In this document: in pieces, positions 7,592 to 16,191 of the stretch | How positions within the stretch are numbered: the first letter of the stretch is position 1 | How the letters are laid out: each line of letters starts with the position of its first letter | Assembly: GCA_023409265.1 (NCBI GenBank) | Contig: JAEYHZ010000014.1 | Span: 62,001-126,000 of the forward strand | Direction: 5' to 3' | From: Bacillota bacterium | Lineage (GTDB): Bacteria; Bacillota; Clostridia; Acetivibrionales; DSM-1351 | DNA: 64,000 nucleotides | Position numbers and translations under genes: made by a program | The notes under the pieces: generated by a model | The model's database searches: none | Told to the model about the DNA's origin: nothing | What the model saw: only the letters and a program-made list of their open reading frames with translations

Positions 7592-9421
7592 TTAATCGTT
7601 TGACAGTATCAAACCTGTTGCTACAGCATTTCTTGGTCCTTCTGTCCCTCTGATATTCCCTCTCCCGGCAACTATATTGTAGTTGGCCAGAATTTGAGTT
7701 ATTATCTCAGGGATTTCAAAATCCAATGCCGAACCACCCACCATTACTACAAAATCAATGTTTCTAAGATTATTGTCGGGACTGACGGCTTTTAAGGCTC
7801 TTACTGCATTTGCCGCAAACACCTTCTTTTTAGCCTCCTGCCTGACAAGTTTTATTTTCTCAATGGAAAGCTGCCTGGCGGTCTTAATTGGTATTAACTG
7901 GGAATCTGCAATTACCACTATCCTGGCGAAAAGCCCCGGATCCAAAGGTGTTTCACAATACTTTACCGTACCATCCTCGAATCTTAAGTATAGAGGGCTT
8001 TCGACCCTGGCCAGCGGATATTTCTTTATTGCCTCTGCAAGTTCCAGATCATTTAGTGCCAGCTCTGAATTTATAAGCTTTGTCACAAGGTCGCCGGCAC
8101 CTGCAAGATGAACACTTTTAACAATTCCGTCTCTGGACACCAGAGCCGCATCTGTTGAACCGCCACCCATATCCACTATAGCGATGGGCTTTTCGGTCCC
8201 GGGTGTTGTTAATGCTCCAAGCAAGGCCATATTTGCTTCGGCACCTGCTATTTTTACAAATACTCCGGTCTTTTCTGAAAGTTCACTTGCAATATTTTGC
8301 ATAGGGAGCCTTGAGGTCTTGACCATTGCAGCAATCAACACCGCATTTTCCAGTGCATATTCACCGGCCAGTCCACCATTTACCTTCACAGGAACAAAGG
8401 TGTCAATTGCAAGCACATCCTGTATTTTCATACTGTCTGGCTGCTGGTGTGTTAGTCGGGCCATTACCTCTCTTACCCTGTGCAGCATATTTCCTGCTTC
8501 AGTACCTGCTTCACCCAGTACATCTTCAATCACACCAACGCTGCCTGCGGCCTCCATAATTTTCTCTGCGCCGCTCATAACATCTATTTCCTTGCTACTG
8601 TCACTGCCTGTAAAAGTCAGTGTTCCGGCAGCTATCTTATTGCTTTTTACATCACCGTGCGGTGTTTTTATTACTACCGCAGACCTGTTTCCAATCAAGC
8701 TTCTGGATATTGGGATAATACTTTTTGTTTCATTGGGTGAAAGTCCGAATATGGTTGCCAGCCCGTAAGGGTTTGAGAGCACCTTTATTGTTTCACCGTT
8801 GTTTGCCACTTCTACCGCTGCAAGCTTTCCAAGCGGTACTTTATCTATAAGCTCGACCTCATCAACTATGGGTATCCTGCGGGTCAGTCTGTTATTTATT
8901 AATACAGCGTCATCTTTATGAACAATCGCGCCTGTAATGTTAAGGCCCATTTCAAAACCTTTATTTATAACGCTTGCAGCATCTTCAAAGTCATAGCTTT
9001 TCGGAACGACCACAATTAAATCTGAAGGTTTCTGCTGCTTCAGCAGACTTTCAACGGGAACGGTAACACCAACGCCCAGCCCTATTCCTCCCGGCGTTCC
9101 AGGATTATGTCCTATCATTGAGGACTCAATAATCACCGTTTCGCTGATGGTCTCCATTGCTATATCACTTATAACAGGTGCCGCCTCATTAATTCTGATA
9201 CTGCTTAAATCGCCGACTTTTATCCCGGCCTTACTGCAGGCTTCTTCAAGTGCTTCCAGTATTCCGGCAACATTATCTGCAGTTCCTTTTATTCCTGTAG
9301 TTGAATTTACTGCAGAAGCCAGAAACTTAAGATTGCCTGTATCAGTTTTAGCTGCAATGCAAACTTCAGTTGTTGAGTTGCCTATATCCACTCCAGCAAT
9401 CAATCTATACTCGATTCCCAT
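7592..9421 (-). CDS. pduG: Diol dehydratase reactivase large subunit PduG
   Basis: 609 residues, the usual length of PduG/DdrA/DhaF. The actin/Hsp70-like ATPase fold shows in VDIGNSTTEVCIA near the start and VDMGGGSTDAALV in the second half, with VMVGGSALDFEIP near the end. It exchanges damaged cobalamin out of the inactivated dehydratase using ATP. Family members normally work with a small subunit (PduH), which I do not find next to it. It starts 4 nt after the pduE stop. Confidence 0.95.
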   Translation of the reverse strand: MGIEYRLIAGVDIGNSTTEVCIAAKTDTGNLKFLASAVNSTTGIKGTADNVAGILEALEEACSKAGIKVGDLSSIRINEAAPVISDIAMETISETVIIESSMIGHNPGTPGGIGLGVGVTVPVESLLKQQKPSDLIVVVPKSYDFEDAASVINKGFEMGLNITGAIVHKDDAVLINNRLTRRIPIVDEVELIDKVPLGKLAAVEVANNGETIKVLSNPYGLATIFGLSPNETKSIIPISRSLIGNRSAVVIKTPHGDVKSNKIAAGTLTFTGSDSSKEIDVMSGAEKIMEAAGSVGVIEDVLGEAGTEAGNMLHRVREVMARLTHQQPDSMKIQDVLAIDTFVPVKVNGGLAGEYALENAVLIAAMVKTSRLPMQNIASELSEKTGVFVKIAGAEANMALLGALTTPGTEKPIAIVDMGGGSTDAALVSRDGIVKSVHLAGAGDLVTKLINSELALNDLELAEAIKKYPLARVESPLYLRFEDGTVKYCETPLDPGLFARIVVIADSQLIPIKTARQLSIEKIKLVRQEAKKKVFAANAVRALKAVSPDNNLRNIDFVVMVGGSALDFEIPEIITQILANYNIVAGRGNIRGTEGPRNAVATGLILSND

Positions 9422-9425
9422 TGTC

Positions 9426-9986
9426 TCACTCTTTCAATACTTTTCTGCTGAGATATACTTCAGCAGCATTTTTTATTAATTGAGCCGTTATTTTAGCGTT
9501 ATATTTATTATCAAATTCCCTGGCTGCATCCATTAGCTGCTGATAGGTTGCCCTTCTAGGCCTGAGAAGCTCATATACCTCCAAAACCTTGTCATCAGGA
9601 ATCCTGGTCATCTCAGCAGCCCTTCTGAGGTTCCCGGCAAACTGGATTTTACCGTTTGCTTCTGCTATCTGAGCCTGAAGTTCAAGTACTTCTGCACTGA
9701 TTTTTATATCATCGGGAGCTATCTGTTCATTTACAACATTTTCAAGATTTATATCATCAAGTGTTTTTCCTGAATAACTGGAAACCAGATGAGGTTTATT
9801 CTTCTGCAAGGGGTAATCCTCAAGAGAAACTGTCTTCTTTCTTGAAACGGCTGTAATCTCAGCCGCTGATACCTCCGGCAAGGAATTTTCAGGCTTGTGG
9901 TTTTGAGGGCTGTTAACTGAATTCATGTTCAATTTCTGCTGTTCCACTACTTTTTTAACCAACTGCTCTATCTTGTTCTCATCCAT
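9426..9986 (-). CDS. pduE: Diol dehydratase small subunit PduE
   Basis: 186 residues. The C-terminal two-thirds is the dehydratase small subunit (DYPLQKNKPHLVSSYSGKTLDDINLENV ... FAGNLRRAAEMTRIPDD, written here as separate stretches). The first ~60 residues are an encapsulation helix (MDENKIEQLVKKVVEQQKL) and a long polar linker. The start ATG follows GGAGCT and lies 3 nt after the pduD stop, so translation is coupled to pduD. The subunit packs with PduC and PduD in the (alpha-beta-gamma)2 enzyme. Confidence 0.93.
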   Translation of the reverse strand: MDENKIEQLVKKVVEQQKLNMNSVNSPQNHKPENSLPEVSAAEITAVSRKKTVSLEDYPLQKNKPHLVSSYSGKTLDDINLENVVNEQIAPDDIKISAEVLELQAQIAEANGKIQFAGNLRRAAEMTRIPDDKVLEVYELLRPRRATYQQLMDAAREFDNKYNAKITAQLIKNAAEVYLSRKVLKE

Positions 9987-9989
9987 GGT

Positions 9990-10664
9990 TTAGCTCCTTT
10001 TGAACTCAACCTGCAGCTGAACGGGTTTTGTCTCGTCATTTACAAGCTGAGTTTCCTTTATATGCAGCAGTGCGGCCTTTGCCTGGTATTTCGGTCTTGA
10101 CATGTAATCACTTTGTACAGTCAAAGGTACAGGGGACTGACCCTTTGCATATTTAGCAGCATTTTTACCTATATTCCTGTAAATTTCAGTAGTTATCAGC
10201 GGTGCCTGGGGAAACAGCTCCAGGTTTGTCAGCGGGAAGAGATCCTTTTGATGTATAACTGTCGTACCCTTTGACTGAATGCCTATCCCAATACCTGATC
10301 CGCTTAATTTTGCAGCTTTTAAAGCAATAAAGGAAACATCCGAGGTTTCATATACTTTAACAAACCTGCATTTCATGCCTTCCTCTTCAATTCCGGCAGA
10401 AATTTCCCTCAATACATCATAATGGGATATACCATTTATGGTCTTGGTCTGTGATGTTCCAAAAGCAGGTGCCAATCCTACGATTACTTCGTCCGAATAT
10501 GATCCCTGCCTGGCTTCGCCAACCTCTTTTATTAATAAATCCGAATCGGCTGCCTGACTGTACTGTTTATTCTGCGGCTCATTCAAATATTGAGGATATG
10601 CATTTTCAATATGTTCTTTAACTTTTTCAGTTATTATCCTTACCAGTTCTTCGCTGAGTTCCAT
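9990..10664 (-). CDS. pduD: Diol dehydratase medium subunit PduD
   Basis: 224 residues, the same length as characterised PduD. An N-terminal encapsulation helix (MELSEELVRIITEKVKEHIE) and a linker precede the conserved VIVGLAPAFGTSQTKTINGI region and GSGIGIGIQSKGTTVIHQKD. It forms part of the adenosylcobalamin-binding face with PduC. A GGAGG lies 8 nt before the ATG. Both D and E subunits carry targeting helices, so the enzyme is well anchored in the compartment. Confidence 0.94.
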   Translation of the reverse strand: MELSEELVRIITEKVKEHIENAYPQYLNEPQNKQYSQAADSDLLIKEVGEARQGSYSDEVIVGLAPAFGTSQTKTINGISHYDVLREISAGIEEEGMKCRFVKVYETSDVSFIALKAAKLSGSGIGIGIQSKGTTVIHQKDLFPLTNLELFPQAPLITTEIYRNIGKNAAKYAKGQSPVPLTVQSDYMSRPKYQAKAALLHIKETQLVNDETKPVQLQVEFKRS

Positions 10665-10745
10665 ATTTCTATCCTCCAGGAACTTTAAGTTGTTATAGTG
10701 AAGCGGTATCCGCCACCTATTGTGGTGGAGGGACTTATCGCCTTG

Positions 10746-12410
10746 TTATATTGTTGCAGGATCGATAGCCATACTTATGTTTTTGATTTCTTCCCATCTC
10801 CGGCCGTCCACCCTGTAGCCGGTGCCTGGGCCCGTATAATCATTTGGTGCGTTAACTGAGCTTATAACGTTAAAATCCCTGTCAATGATTGATGATGTCT
10901 GCAGGCAGTCTCCTGAAATTCGCTGCTTCAGCATATCCAGCACTGCCTGTGCAATTTCGGTGTGTCCTGTTTTATATAGTGCACGGACTATGTCCAGTCC
11001 TGTTAATTTACCTTCTCCAAGCTTTTCAGCCGCCCTGAGATCTTCCGGTACATTTCTTGATGGCATATCCTTGCTGCCGTGAGCATAGGTTGCACATTGT
11101 ACTTCTTCCTCCGTAACCTCGGGAAATCCAAGAAATGAGAATACATCCCTTACTGCCTCAGCCGCTTTCCTTCTGACCTCTACTATTTCATCCTCGGTTA
11201 CGGGACGCAAGCCGCCGTCTATTTTAAGGTCCCGCTGCAGTACATTGTAGTCATCAAAATCCTCTGCATCAAAGTTTGCACCCGCAAACATGTTGTCATA
11301 GTTTGGTGTGGCACTGTAGCCCGAGAATATAAAGTCAGTTCCCGGCAGCATCTGCATCAGCATTCTGGCTGTCCGTCTTATATCGGAATGTGAAAAAGTC
11401 TGATCGTTTCCTGATGCCACTTCCAGTCCAAGCATTGCAGCCAGAAGATTTTCAGCAAGTACGGCTCTGATGCCTGACGGTACGGCACCCGCGATACCTA
11501 TACAGCTTATTGCACCGTTTTGTGTTCCCTGAACTCCGGCACCTTTGATTACAAGCAGGCAGCGGGCTTCCAGGTACAGCATTGATTTACCTTCGGCATT
11601 CCCCATCAAAACCTCAGAACCGGTACCCGAAGTGCATCTCATTTTCATTCCGCGGGATGCATAGGCAGACGCCAGGAACGCTTTTGAATAGGGCGTATCG
11701 TCACCGTCTATAAATACTTTCTCTGTTCCGTATACTGAAATTGTTTCTGCATATGTGGTCAAGCCCTTCATTCCAAGCTTGAGCTCAGTTGCTTCTTCTA
11801 CTGCACACTGGGTCAGTATGCCACGTCTGCCGCACTGCGAACCTATCAGCAGTGCCAGAGCATTAAGCGGTGCATATCTTGCAATACCCACTGTGGTTTC
11901 CTGTTCATCAAAGCCTCTTACCGCTGCTTCAGCAGCATCTGCCGCAATCTGAACAGGATGGTCCTTAAGATTTGTAACGTGGCACTGATTTGACGGAGTT
12001 TTTCTCTCTCTCATCTTCTGCATTGCCATCATCATTTCCACTACATTCAAATGCTTCATTACATCTACTAATTTAGCAGGTGTAAGACCATTTACAATCT
12101 TGCTGATTTCCTTTTTACCAACATTTATATCAACAAGCATTCTCGCTATATATAGCGAGTCTATCAGCATTGCTTCGGCTGCAATTTTAGTATCAATTGC
12201 ATAGTCGGCAATAAATGTATCTATAAAATCAAAAGCTTCTCTGCTCTTACCGTCCAACTCTACTATAACGCCGTCTTTTACCCTGATGGAGGGAACCGGG
12301 TCGGCGGCATTTTCCATTGCTACCAGCCCAACCTCGGGATATTCCTTTACAAAGCCGTCGTTATGAACAGGGCGGTTCCGCAGCACTTCAAATCTTTTGG
12401 ACTTATTCAT
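10746..12410 (-). CDS. pduC: Propanediol dehydratase large (catalytic) subunit PduC
   Basis: 554 residues, the standard PduC length. It opens SKRFEVLRNRPVHNDGFVKE and contains SNQCHVTNLKDHPVQIAADA, RYAPLNALALLIGSQCGRRG, SGTGSEVLMGNAEGKSMLYL and FSGYSATPNYDN, all characteristic of B12-dependent diol/glycerol dehydratase alpha subunits. It turns 1,2-propanediol into propionaldehyde by a radical mechanism. By eye I cannot separate a diol from a glycerol preference; the aldolase neighbour favours propanediol. The ~80-bp gap to pduD holds a small GC-rich hairpin around 10700-10730. Confidence 0.96.
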   Translation of the reverse strand: MNKSKRFEVLRNRPVHNDGFVKEYPEVGLVAMENAADPVPSIRVKDGVIVELDGKSREAFDFIDTFIADYAIDTKIAAEAMLIDSLYIARMLVDINVGKKEISKIVNGLTPAKLVDVMKHLNVVEMMMAMQKMRERKTPSNQCHVTNLKDHPVQIAADAAEAAVRGFDEQETTVGIARYAPLNALALLIGSQCGRRGILTQCAVEEATELKLGMKGLTTYAETISVYGTEKVFIDGDDTPYSKAFLASAYASRGMKMRCTSGTGSEVLMGNAEGKSMLYLEARCLLVIKGAGVQGTQNGAISCIGIAGAVPSGIRAVLAENLLAAMLGLEVASGNDQTFSHSDIRRTARMLMQMLPGTDFIFSGYSATPNYDNMFAGANFDAEDFDDYNVLQRDLKIDGGLRPVTEDEIVEVRRKAAEAVRDVFSFLGFPEVTEEEVQCATYAHGSKDMPSRNVPEDLRAAEKLGEGKLTGLDIVRALYKTGHTEIAQAVLDMLKQRISGDCLQTSSIIDRDFNVISSVNAPNDYTGPGTGYRVDGRRWEEIKNISMAIDPATI

Positions 12411-12470
12411 AAGAAAACCTCTTATTTATACTGGGATAAGAAATAGTTGAATAATAAATTCCGAAAGTTA

Positions 12471-13268
12471 TTATTTAACTGTTTCTAATACTTTCTTTGT
12501 AACCTCTGCAACAATCCTGGCTATATCAGCTTGATCCACAGCCTTCTTTGCTTCTGTTTCATCCTCAGCCTTGAACTTGCAGGTGCATTCTTCCTGTGTG
12601 CAGCTTCTGCATCCCGGATGTCTTCCCGGAACATTCATTTTCTTTCTGATATCCATTAATTTTCCAACCTGCTCACAGTTGAGTTCCTTTTCTCCACCCA
12701 GCTGTCTCGCAACCAAACTGATCTTCGCAAAGAATTCAAGCGTTTCCATTTTGAAATATGCTGTAGTCAGGTCGCCACCGACTGTCAGTGCACCATGGTT
12801 TTCAAGAAGCACTGCATCGTGGTTCTGCAGGTATTTGCTTACTGCATCAGGAATTTCTTCTGTTGATGGAGTACCGTACTCTGCTATTGGCACGCTTCCA
12901 AGGAAGATAACCGCTTCAGGCATTGTATATTTATCAAGAGGTATTCTAGCGATAGCAAAACCTGTTGCTGTTGGCGGATGAGCGTGTACAACCGCCCTTA
13001 CATCAGGTCTCTCCTTATAGACACGAAGGTGCATTTTTAATTCCGAGGATGGCTTCCAGGTACCTTCAAGTACTTTTCCGTCTGCATTTACTTTTATAAG
13101 CATGTCAGGTGTCATATAGCCCTTGCTTACACCTGTAGGAGTAGCCCAGAATTCATTTTCTCCAACTTTAACTGTTATGTTTCCGTCATTGGCTGCAACA
13201 AAGCCTTTGTTGTAAATTCTTTTACCAATCTCACATATTTCTTTTTTGATTTCATAATCAGATTTCAT
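12471..13268 (-). CDS. fucA: Class II aldolase (fuculose/rhamnulose-phosphate type) with C-terminal encapsulation peptide
   Basis: 265 residues. Residues ~1-205 are a class II aldolase: GNITVKVGENEFWATPTGV, the zinc ligands in HAHPPTATGF and a later ENHGALTVGG. It would split fuculose- or rhamnulose-1-phosphate to dihydroxyacetone phosphate and lactaldehyde, the precursor of propanediol. After the fold comes a cysteine cluster (CRSCTQEECTC), a charged linker, and a terminal amphipathic helix (ADIARIVAEVTKKVLETVK) that reads as an encapsulation peptide. It is the first gene of the operon. Which sugar phosphate it uses is not resolvable here. Confidence 0.88.
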   Translation of the reverse strand: MKSDYEIKKEICEIGKRIYNKGFVAANDGNITVKVGENEFWATPTGVSKGYMTPDMLIKVNADGKVLEGTWKPSSELKMHLRVYKERPDVRAVVHAHPPTATGFAIARIPLDKYTMPEAVIFLGSVPIAEYGTPSTEEIPDAVSKYLQNHDAVLLENHGALTVGGDLTTAYFKMETLEFFAKISLVARQLGGEKELNCEQVGKLMDIRKKMNVPGRHPGCRSCTQEECTCKFKAEDETEAKKAVDQADIARIVAEVTKKVLETVK

Positions 13269-13335
13269 TGGTTTTACCTCACTTTATACATTATTTATTT
13301 TGTTTTAATTCTTTTTAAGATGAATGTTGATAAGA

Positions 13336-13350
13336 TTTGAAGCGTTTTCT
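13336..13350 (-). promoter_or_regulatory. Possible catabolite-responsive (cre) site
   Basis: On the minus strand the bases read AGAAAACGCTTCAAA, which matches the CcpA cre consensus at most core positions, including the central CG, but not the outer T and C. It lies about 40 bp downstream of the predicted transcription start and 68 bp before the aldolase ATG, where CcpA could block elongation. Sugar-repressed control of a fucose/rhamnose operon is plausible but unproven. Confidence 0.3.
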
Positions 13351-13388
13351 CTTGAGTATTTCTATTTTATTTCTAATTCCATAGTTAA

Positions 13389-13417
13389 ATTGTACTCCTG
13401 TTTTGTTATTTTGTAAA
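13389..13417 (-). promoter_or_regulatory. SigmaA-like promoter of the microcompartment operon
   Basis: On the minus strand TTTACA (13417-13412) is separated by exactly 17 bp from TACAAT (13394-13389), each one base off the sigmaA consensus. It lies about 120 bp upstream of the aldolase ATG, with no competing gene between. It is the only good promoter I can see ahead of the operon. I found no cobalamin-riboswitch B12 box between it and the gene. Confidence 0.55.
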
Positions 13418-13504
13418 TAAAAACTTTTGGTTTTTCTTTGTTTTTGTTGGATTGTGTTGCGGATTAAATCAGAAGCAAAAATATATGCCACCTGTAGAGG
13501 CAAA

Positions 13505-13522
13505 GGTGTCCTAAAGGACACC
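13505..13522. promoter_or_regulatory. Perfect palindrome upstream of the operon promoter
   Basis: GGTGTCC-TAAA-GGACACC is a perfect 7-bp inverted repeat about 90 bp upstream of the predicted -35 box. It has no U run on either strand, so an operator for an activator or repressor is more likely than a terminator. No regulator gene is present nearby. Confidence 0.3.
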
Positions 13523-13643
13523 ACGGACATCTATCTCCTCGTTATATACTCATATTTTTTCCCATTAATTTAGAGAGGAACATTGGACAGAGGTTATAAA
13601 AATGTAACTTAATAACCCTATTTGATTTGAAAGGTGGAATATT

Positions 13644-13777
13644 ATGGTTCATTCATTTGATTTTAAATTAGTAGAGACGACCGAGATACATGGACTGTAT
13701 ATCTTTCGAGTGAAAAAACAGATAACCTGCCTGTGATTGTCTATTGTCACGCGGTTAGAAGGAAACAGACAACTTAA
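13644..13777 (+). pseudogene. Decayed N-terminal fragment of an alpha/beta-hydrolase-like gene
   Basis: After a good AAAGGTGG ribosome site the frame reads MVHSFDFKLVETTEIHGLYI and stops at 13736. The next frame carries on with SEKTDNLPVIVYCHAVRR before stopping at 13777. The join of TEIHGLYIF to KTDNLPVIVYCH resembles the first strands of alpha/beta-hydrolase esterases (the LPVIVYCHG pattern), broken by a one-base frameshift and then truncated. The rest of the gene is missing. Confidence 0.45.
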
Positions 13778-13910
13778 CCCATCAAGTTCCGGAACAACTG
13801 CTGACTCCGATTAGCACAAGGTGATAATAGACTATAATATCTGTTGCTGCTTGCAATAGCACTAATATTGGAATGGGTAATGGCGACCTTGTAAACAGCT
13901 TATAGATAAT

Positions 13911-14111
13911 TTGAATATTCTGTTTAATGGAAAATCAGCAGAGCTTTTTGGATTGATTTTTAGAATAGACTTTTATTTGGATACTATAGGAAAAGCTCCT
14001 ATATATAGAATGCAAGATGTGAAATTCCCAGTATATTTTTTATTATGGAAAGTAAAAATTTCTAAAACCCTAAATCCTATAAAACTTTTCTGGATGCTTC
14101 CAAGCTTCTAA
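13911..14111 (+). pseudogene. Possible remnant of a DUF898/YjgN-like membrane protein
   Basis: A short frame from a TTG codon reads NILFNGKSAELFGLIFRI and later FLLWKVKISKTLNP. This weakly recalls the FxGKGGELFG ... WAKVKI pattern of DUF898 membrane proteins but is far too short, lacks a ribosome site, and overlaps the 3-prime end of folE2 on the other strand by about 40 bp. With the hydrolase fragment upstream it suggests a decaying plus-strand region at 13600-14110; I see no other gene there. Confidence 0.2.
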
Positions 14112-14888
14112 TTGTGCATAGGCATCATGTGGGTGTATGGACTCCTGATGTCTGCTGTTAATTTTAAACCAGTCTATTCTAGCATCCTCACATAATTTCT
14201 CAGCAACCAATCTGACAATATCCTCAACAAATCTAGGATTTTTATATGCCTTTTCGGTTACATATTTCTCATCCACCCTTTTCAGAATGGGATATATTTC
14301 GCAGCTGCCTATAGAATTAACAATATCGATGATTTCTTCTATCCAGACAAGGCTATTATATCTTATTGATACCTGAACATATCCTCTCTGATTATGGGCA
14401 GAATTATCACTTATGGCTTTGGAGCAGGGGCATAAAGTAGTGATGGGGACTTCAACAGAAAGTATGTAGTCAAAATGTTTGTCCTGCCCCCAATTTTCCA
14501 GGGTTGTTTCAATTTTACACCTATACGGCATAAGCCCTTCAAATCCCGATACTGGTGCTTTTCTACCCAGAAAATAGTCGAATTCAATTTTCATATAAGC
14601 TTCAGCAGACTCCAATTTTTCTCTCATAGTCTCCAATATGCCCATAATAACATTTCGTATATCACTCATCGCCAATTCCCTATTTGCAAAATCAGCAAGA
14701 AAAATAGGCAGTCTGCTCATGTTAATTCCTTTAAGTTCGGGGCATAAGCATACTCCCATAGTAAATTTGCCTATAGTATTCATAATCCCATCTCTTGTTT
14801 TTAGAGTTACTGGATGTAAAACGTTACTAACCCCTACCTTATCAATTTTAAACCGAAAATCGCCTTGAGTATTCTGTATATCCTTCAT
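14070..14888 (-). CDS. folE2: GTP cyclohydrolase I type B (FolE2)
   Basis: About 272 residues. It converts GTP to dihydroneopterin triphosphate, the first step to preQ0 and folate. Family signatures are GVSNVLHPVTLKTRDG, FVEDIVR and TTLCPCSKAISDNSAHNQRG with its conserved cysteines and histidine. A GGAGA site precedes the ATG at 14888; a GTG at 14924, overlapping queE, is an alternative start. It is the last gene of the que operon, which fits its supply role for QueD. It uses metals other than zinc in some species, consistent with low-zinc expression, but no Zur site is evident. Confidence 0.93.
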   Translation of the reverse strand: MKDIQNTQGDFRFKIDKVGVSNVLHPVTLKTRDGIMNTIGKFTMGVCLCPELKGINMSRLPIFLADFANRELAMSDIRNVIMGILETMREKLESAEAYMKIEFDYFLGRKAPVSGFEGLMPYRCKIETTLENWGQDKHFDYILSVEVPITTLCPCSKAISDNSAHNQRGYVQVSIRYNSLVWIEEIIDIVNSIGSCEIYPILKRVDEKYVTEKAYKNPRFVEDIVRLVAEKLCEDARIDWFKINSRHQESIHPHDAYAQLEAWKHPEKFYRI

Positions 14889-14916
14889 ATCGGTGTCTTC
14901 TCCTATTTTAACCAAA

Positions 14917-15663
14917 TTAAACACCCCTCGCGTCTTTTGACCATATAAATTTATGAATTTGAAGACTTAGCCTTACTCTTAATTTATTAACTTCAAAGTA
15001 TTCATTGTTTTTTTTCAGCATTTCAACAATATTAGTGGGATGCAGCTTGCCGAAAGCTGGAGAAAAGTTTACTACGACAGAAGATAAAGCAAATATTCTT
15101 TTATACTTATCAATAATATCCAGCGCAAATTCCATATCACTATCACTACTAACAATAAATTTCACTTCATCGCCCGAATTAAGCATCCTAAGATTTTCGT
15201 CATATATATTCTTAGACTCTTCTCCTGAATCAGGACACTTTATATCCATGGAATAATGCAGACTCAGTTTGTTGTTAATTCCTATAAATCGCTGTATTTC
15301 CTGCTCATTATACAGCAGGCAGCTTCCGTTTGTTTCTACTCTTACATTAAAACCTTTAGCCGCTATGTACAAAGGCAAATACCTTTTGGGCTTGTCCTGC
15401 TCTAAAGGTTCTCCCCCTGTGCATAGAACATTACTGCATCTGTAGCCTAATAAAATATCAACAACCTCATCAGGGTATAACATTTTATTTTCATTTTCAG
15501 ATTCACTGTAGCTGTACGTTGTGTCGCAGTATCTACACCTCAAATTACATCCTGCAGTCCTCACAAGAGACATAATCGATCCTGCGGAAATCCCTTCTCC
15601 AGAAATGCTGCTGAAAATCTCATTAATAGGTATCCTGTTTTCCAGAAATTGTTGTAAATTCAT
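14917..15663 (-). CDS. queE: 7-carboxy-7-deazaguanine synthase QueE
   Basis: About 248 residues. A radical SAM enzyme that contracts carboxy-tetrahydropterin to 7-carboxy-7-deazaguanine. The cluster motif CNLRCRYCDT follows FSSISGEGISAGSIMSLVRT, the classic QueE opening, and LCTGGEPLEQ follows. A GCGGAGG lies 7 nt before the ATG at 15663, which is preferred over the start nine codons upstream inside queD. It starts 1 nt after the queD stop, so the genes are coupled. Confidence 0.93.
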   Translation of the reverse strand: MNLQQFLENRIPINEIFSSISGEGISAGSIMSLVRTAGCNLRCRYCDTTYSYSESENENKMLYPDEVVDILLGYRCSNVLCTGGEPLEQDKPKRYLPLYIAAKGFNVRVETNGSCLLYNEQEIQRFIGINNKLSLHYSMDIKCPDSGEESKNIYDENLRMLNSGDEVKFIVSSDSDMEFALDIIDKYKRIFALSSVVVNFSPAFGKLHPTNIVEMLKKNNEYFEVNKLRVRLSLQIHKFIWSKDARGV

Positions 15664-15664
15664 A

Positions 15665-16129
15665 TCAAACCTCCGCGCTGACCTCTGCATAACTGGTTGG
15701 GGTCTCCCAAATTCTTATTTTCTCAATAACTATATTTATTTTTTTTAACTCCTCTTTCAGTTCGCAATAGATACTGTGTGCCATTTCTTCCGCAGTAGGC
15801 CTGAAGCTCACTCTAACAACCTTCCTATCGCTTTTCTCAAGTATTGCAGCAATTTGATGCTCTACTGGGTCATTGGAATTGCTCCAATACATAAATGCAT
15901 GATCAAGGTTGTTAATTATTCTTTTTTGCACAATCCCCTTTAGATCAGCGAAATCCATTAGCATGCCGTCTGAAAGCACTGTATTTTCAGTGGAACCGCT
16001 ATTGTTTGACGTAACCTGAACTTGCATTCTATATGTATGCCCATGAAGGTTTTTGCACAGTCCCTGATGCCCAGAAAGCATATGCGCCATATCCCATGAA
16101 AATTCTTTAATTATGCTTGTTTTATTCAT
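15665..16129 (-). CDS. queD: 6-carboxy-tetrahydropterin synthase QueD
   Basis: 154 residues. The zinc histidines are in FSWDMAHMLSGHQGLCKNLHGHTYRM (shown here as FSWDMAHML and CKNLHGHTY), with the catalytic cysteine before NLHGHTY. RPTAEEMAHSIYCEL and the final IWETPTSYAEV (substrate-binding glutamate region) complete the signature. It converts dihydroneopterin triphosphate to carboxy-tetrahydropterin. It lies between queC and queE. Confidence 0.94.
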   Translation of the reverse strand: MNKTSIIKEFSWDMAHMLSGHQGLCKNLHGHTYRMQVQVTSNNSGSTENTVLSDGMLMDFADLKGIVQKRIINNLDHAFMYWSNSNDPVEHQIAAILEKSDRKVVRVSFRPTAEEMAHSIYCELKEELKKINIVIEKIRIWETPTSYAEVSAEV

Positions 16130-16191
16130 TTCATTCTCTCCTAAGCGTTAGATTCTTTGAAATAAAAAAATCATAATGTAATACTTGCAAT

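Noticed and set aside
8184..8768. Long plus-strand frame inside pduG
   Set aside because: It is an antisense shadow of a clear coding gene, as are the plus-strand frames within the PKS genes.
13315..13530. 71-codon minus-strand frame ahead of the aldolase
   Set aside because: It covers the predicted promoter and the cre-like site and has a random-looking composition.
13269..13560. Cobalamin riboswitch for the B12-dependent operon
   Set aside because: I searched for a B12 box and the long multi-stem leader and saw neither.
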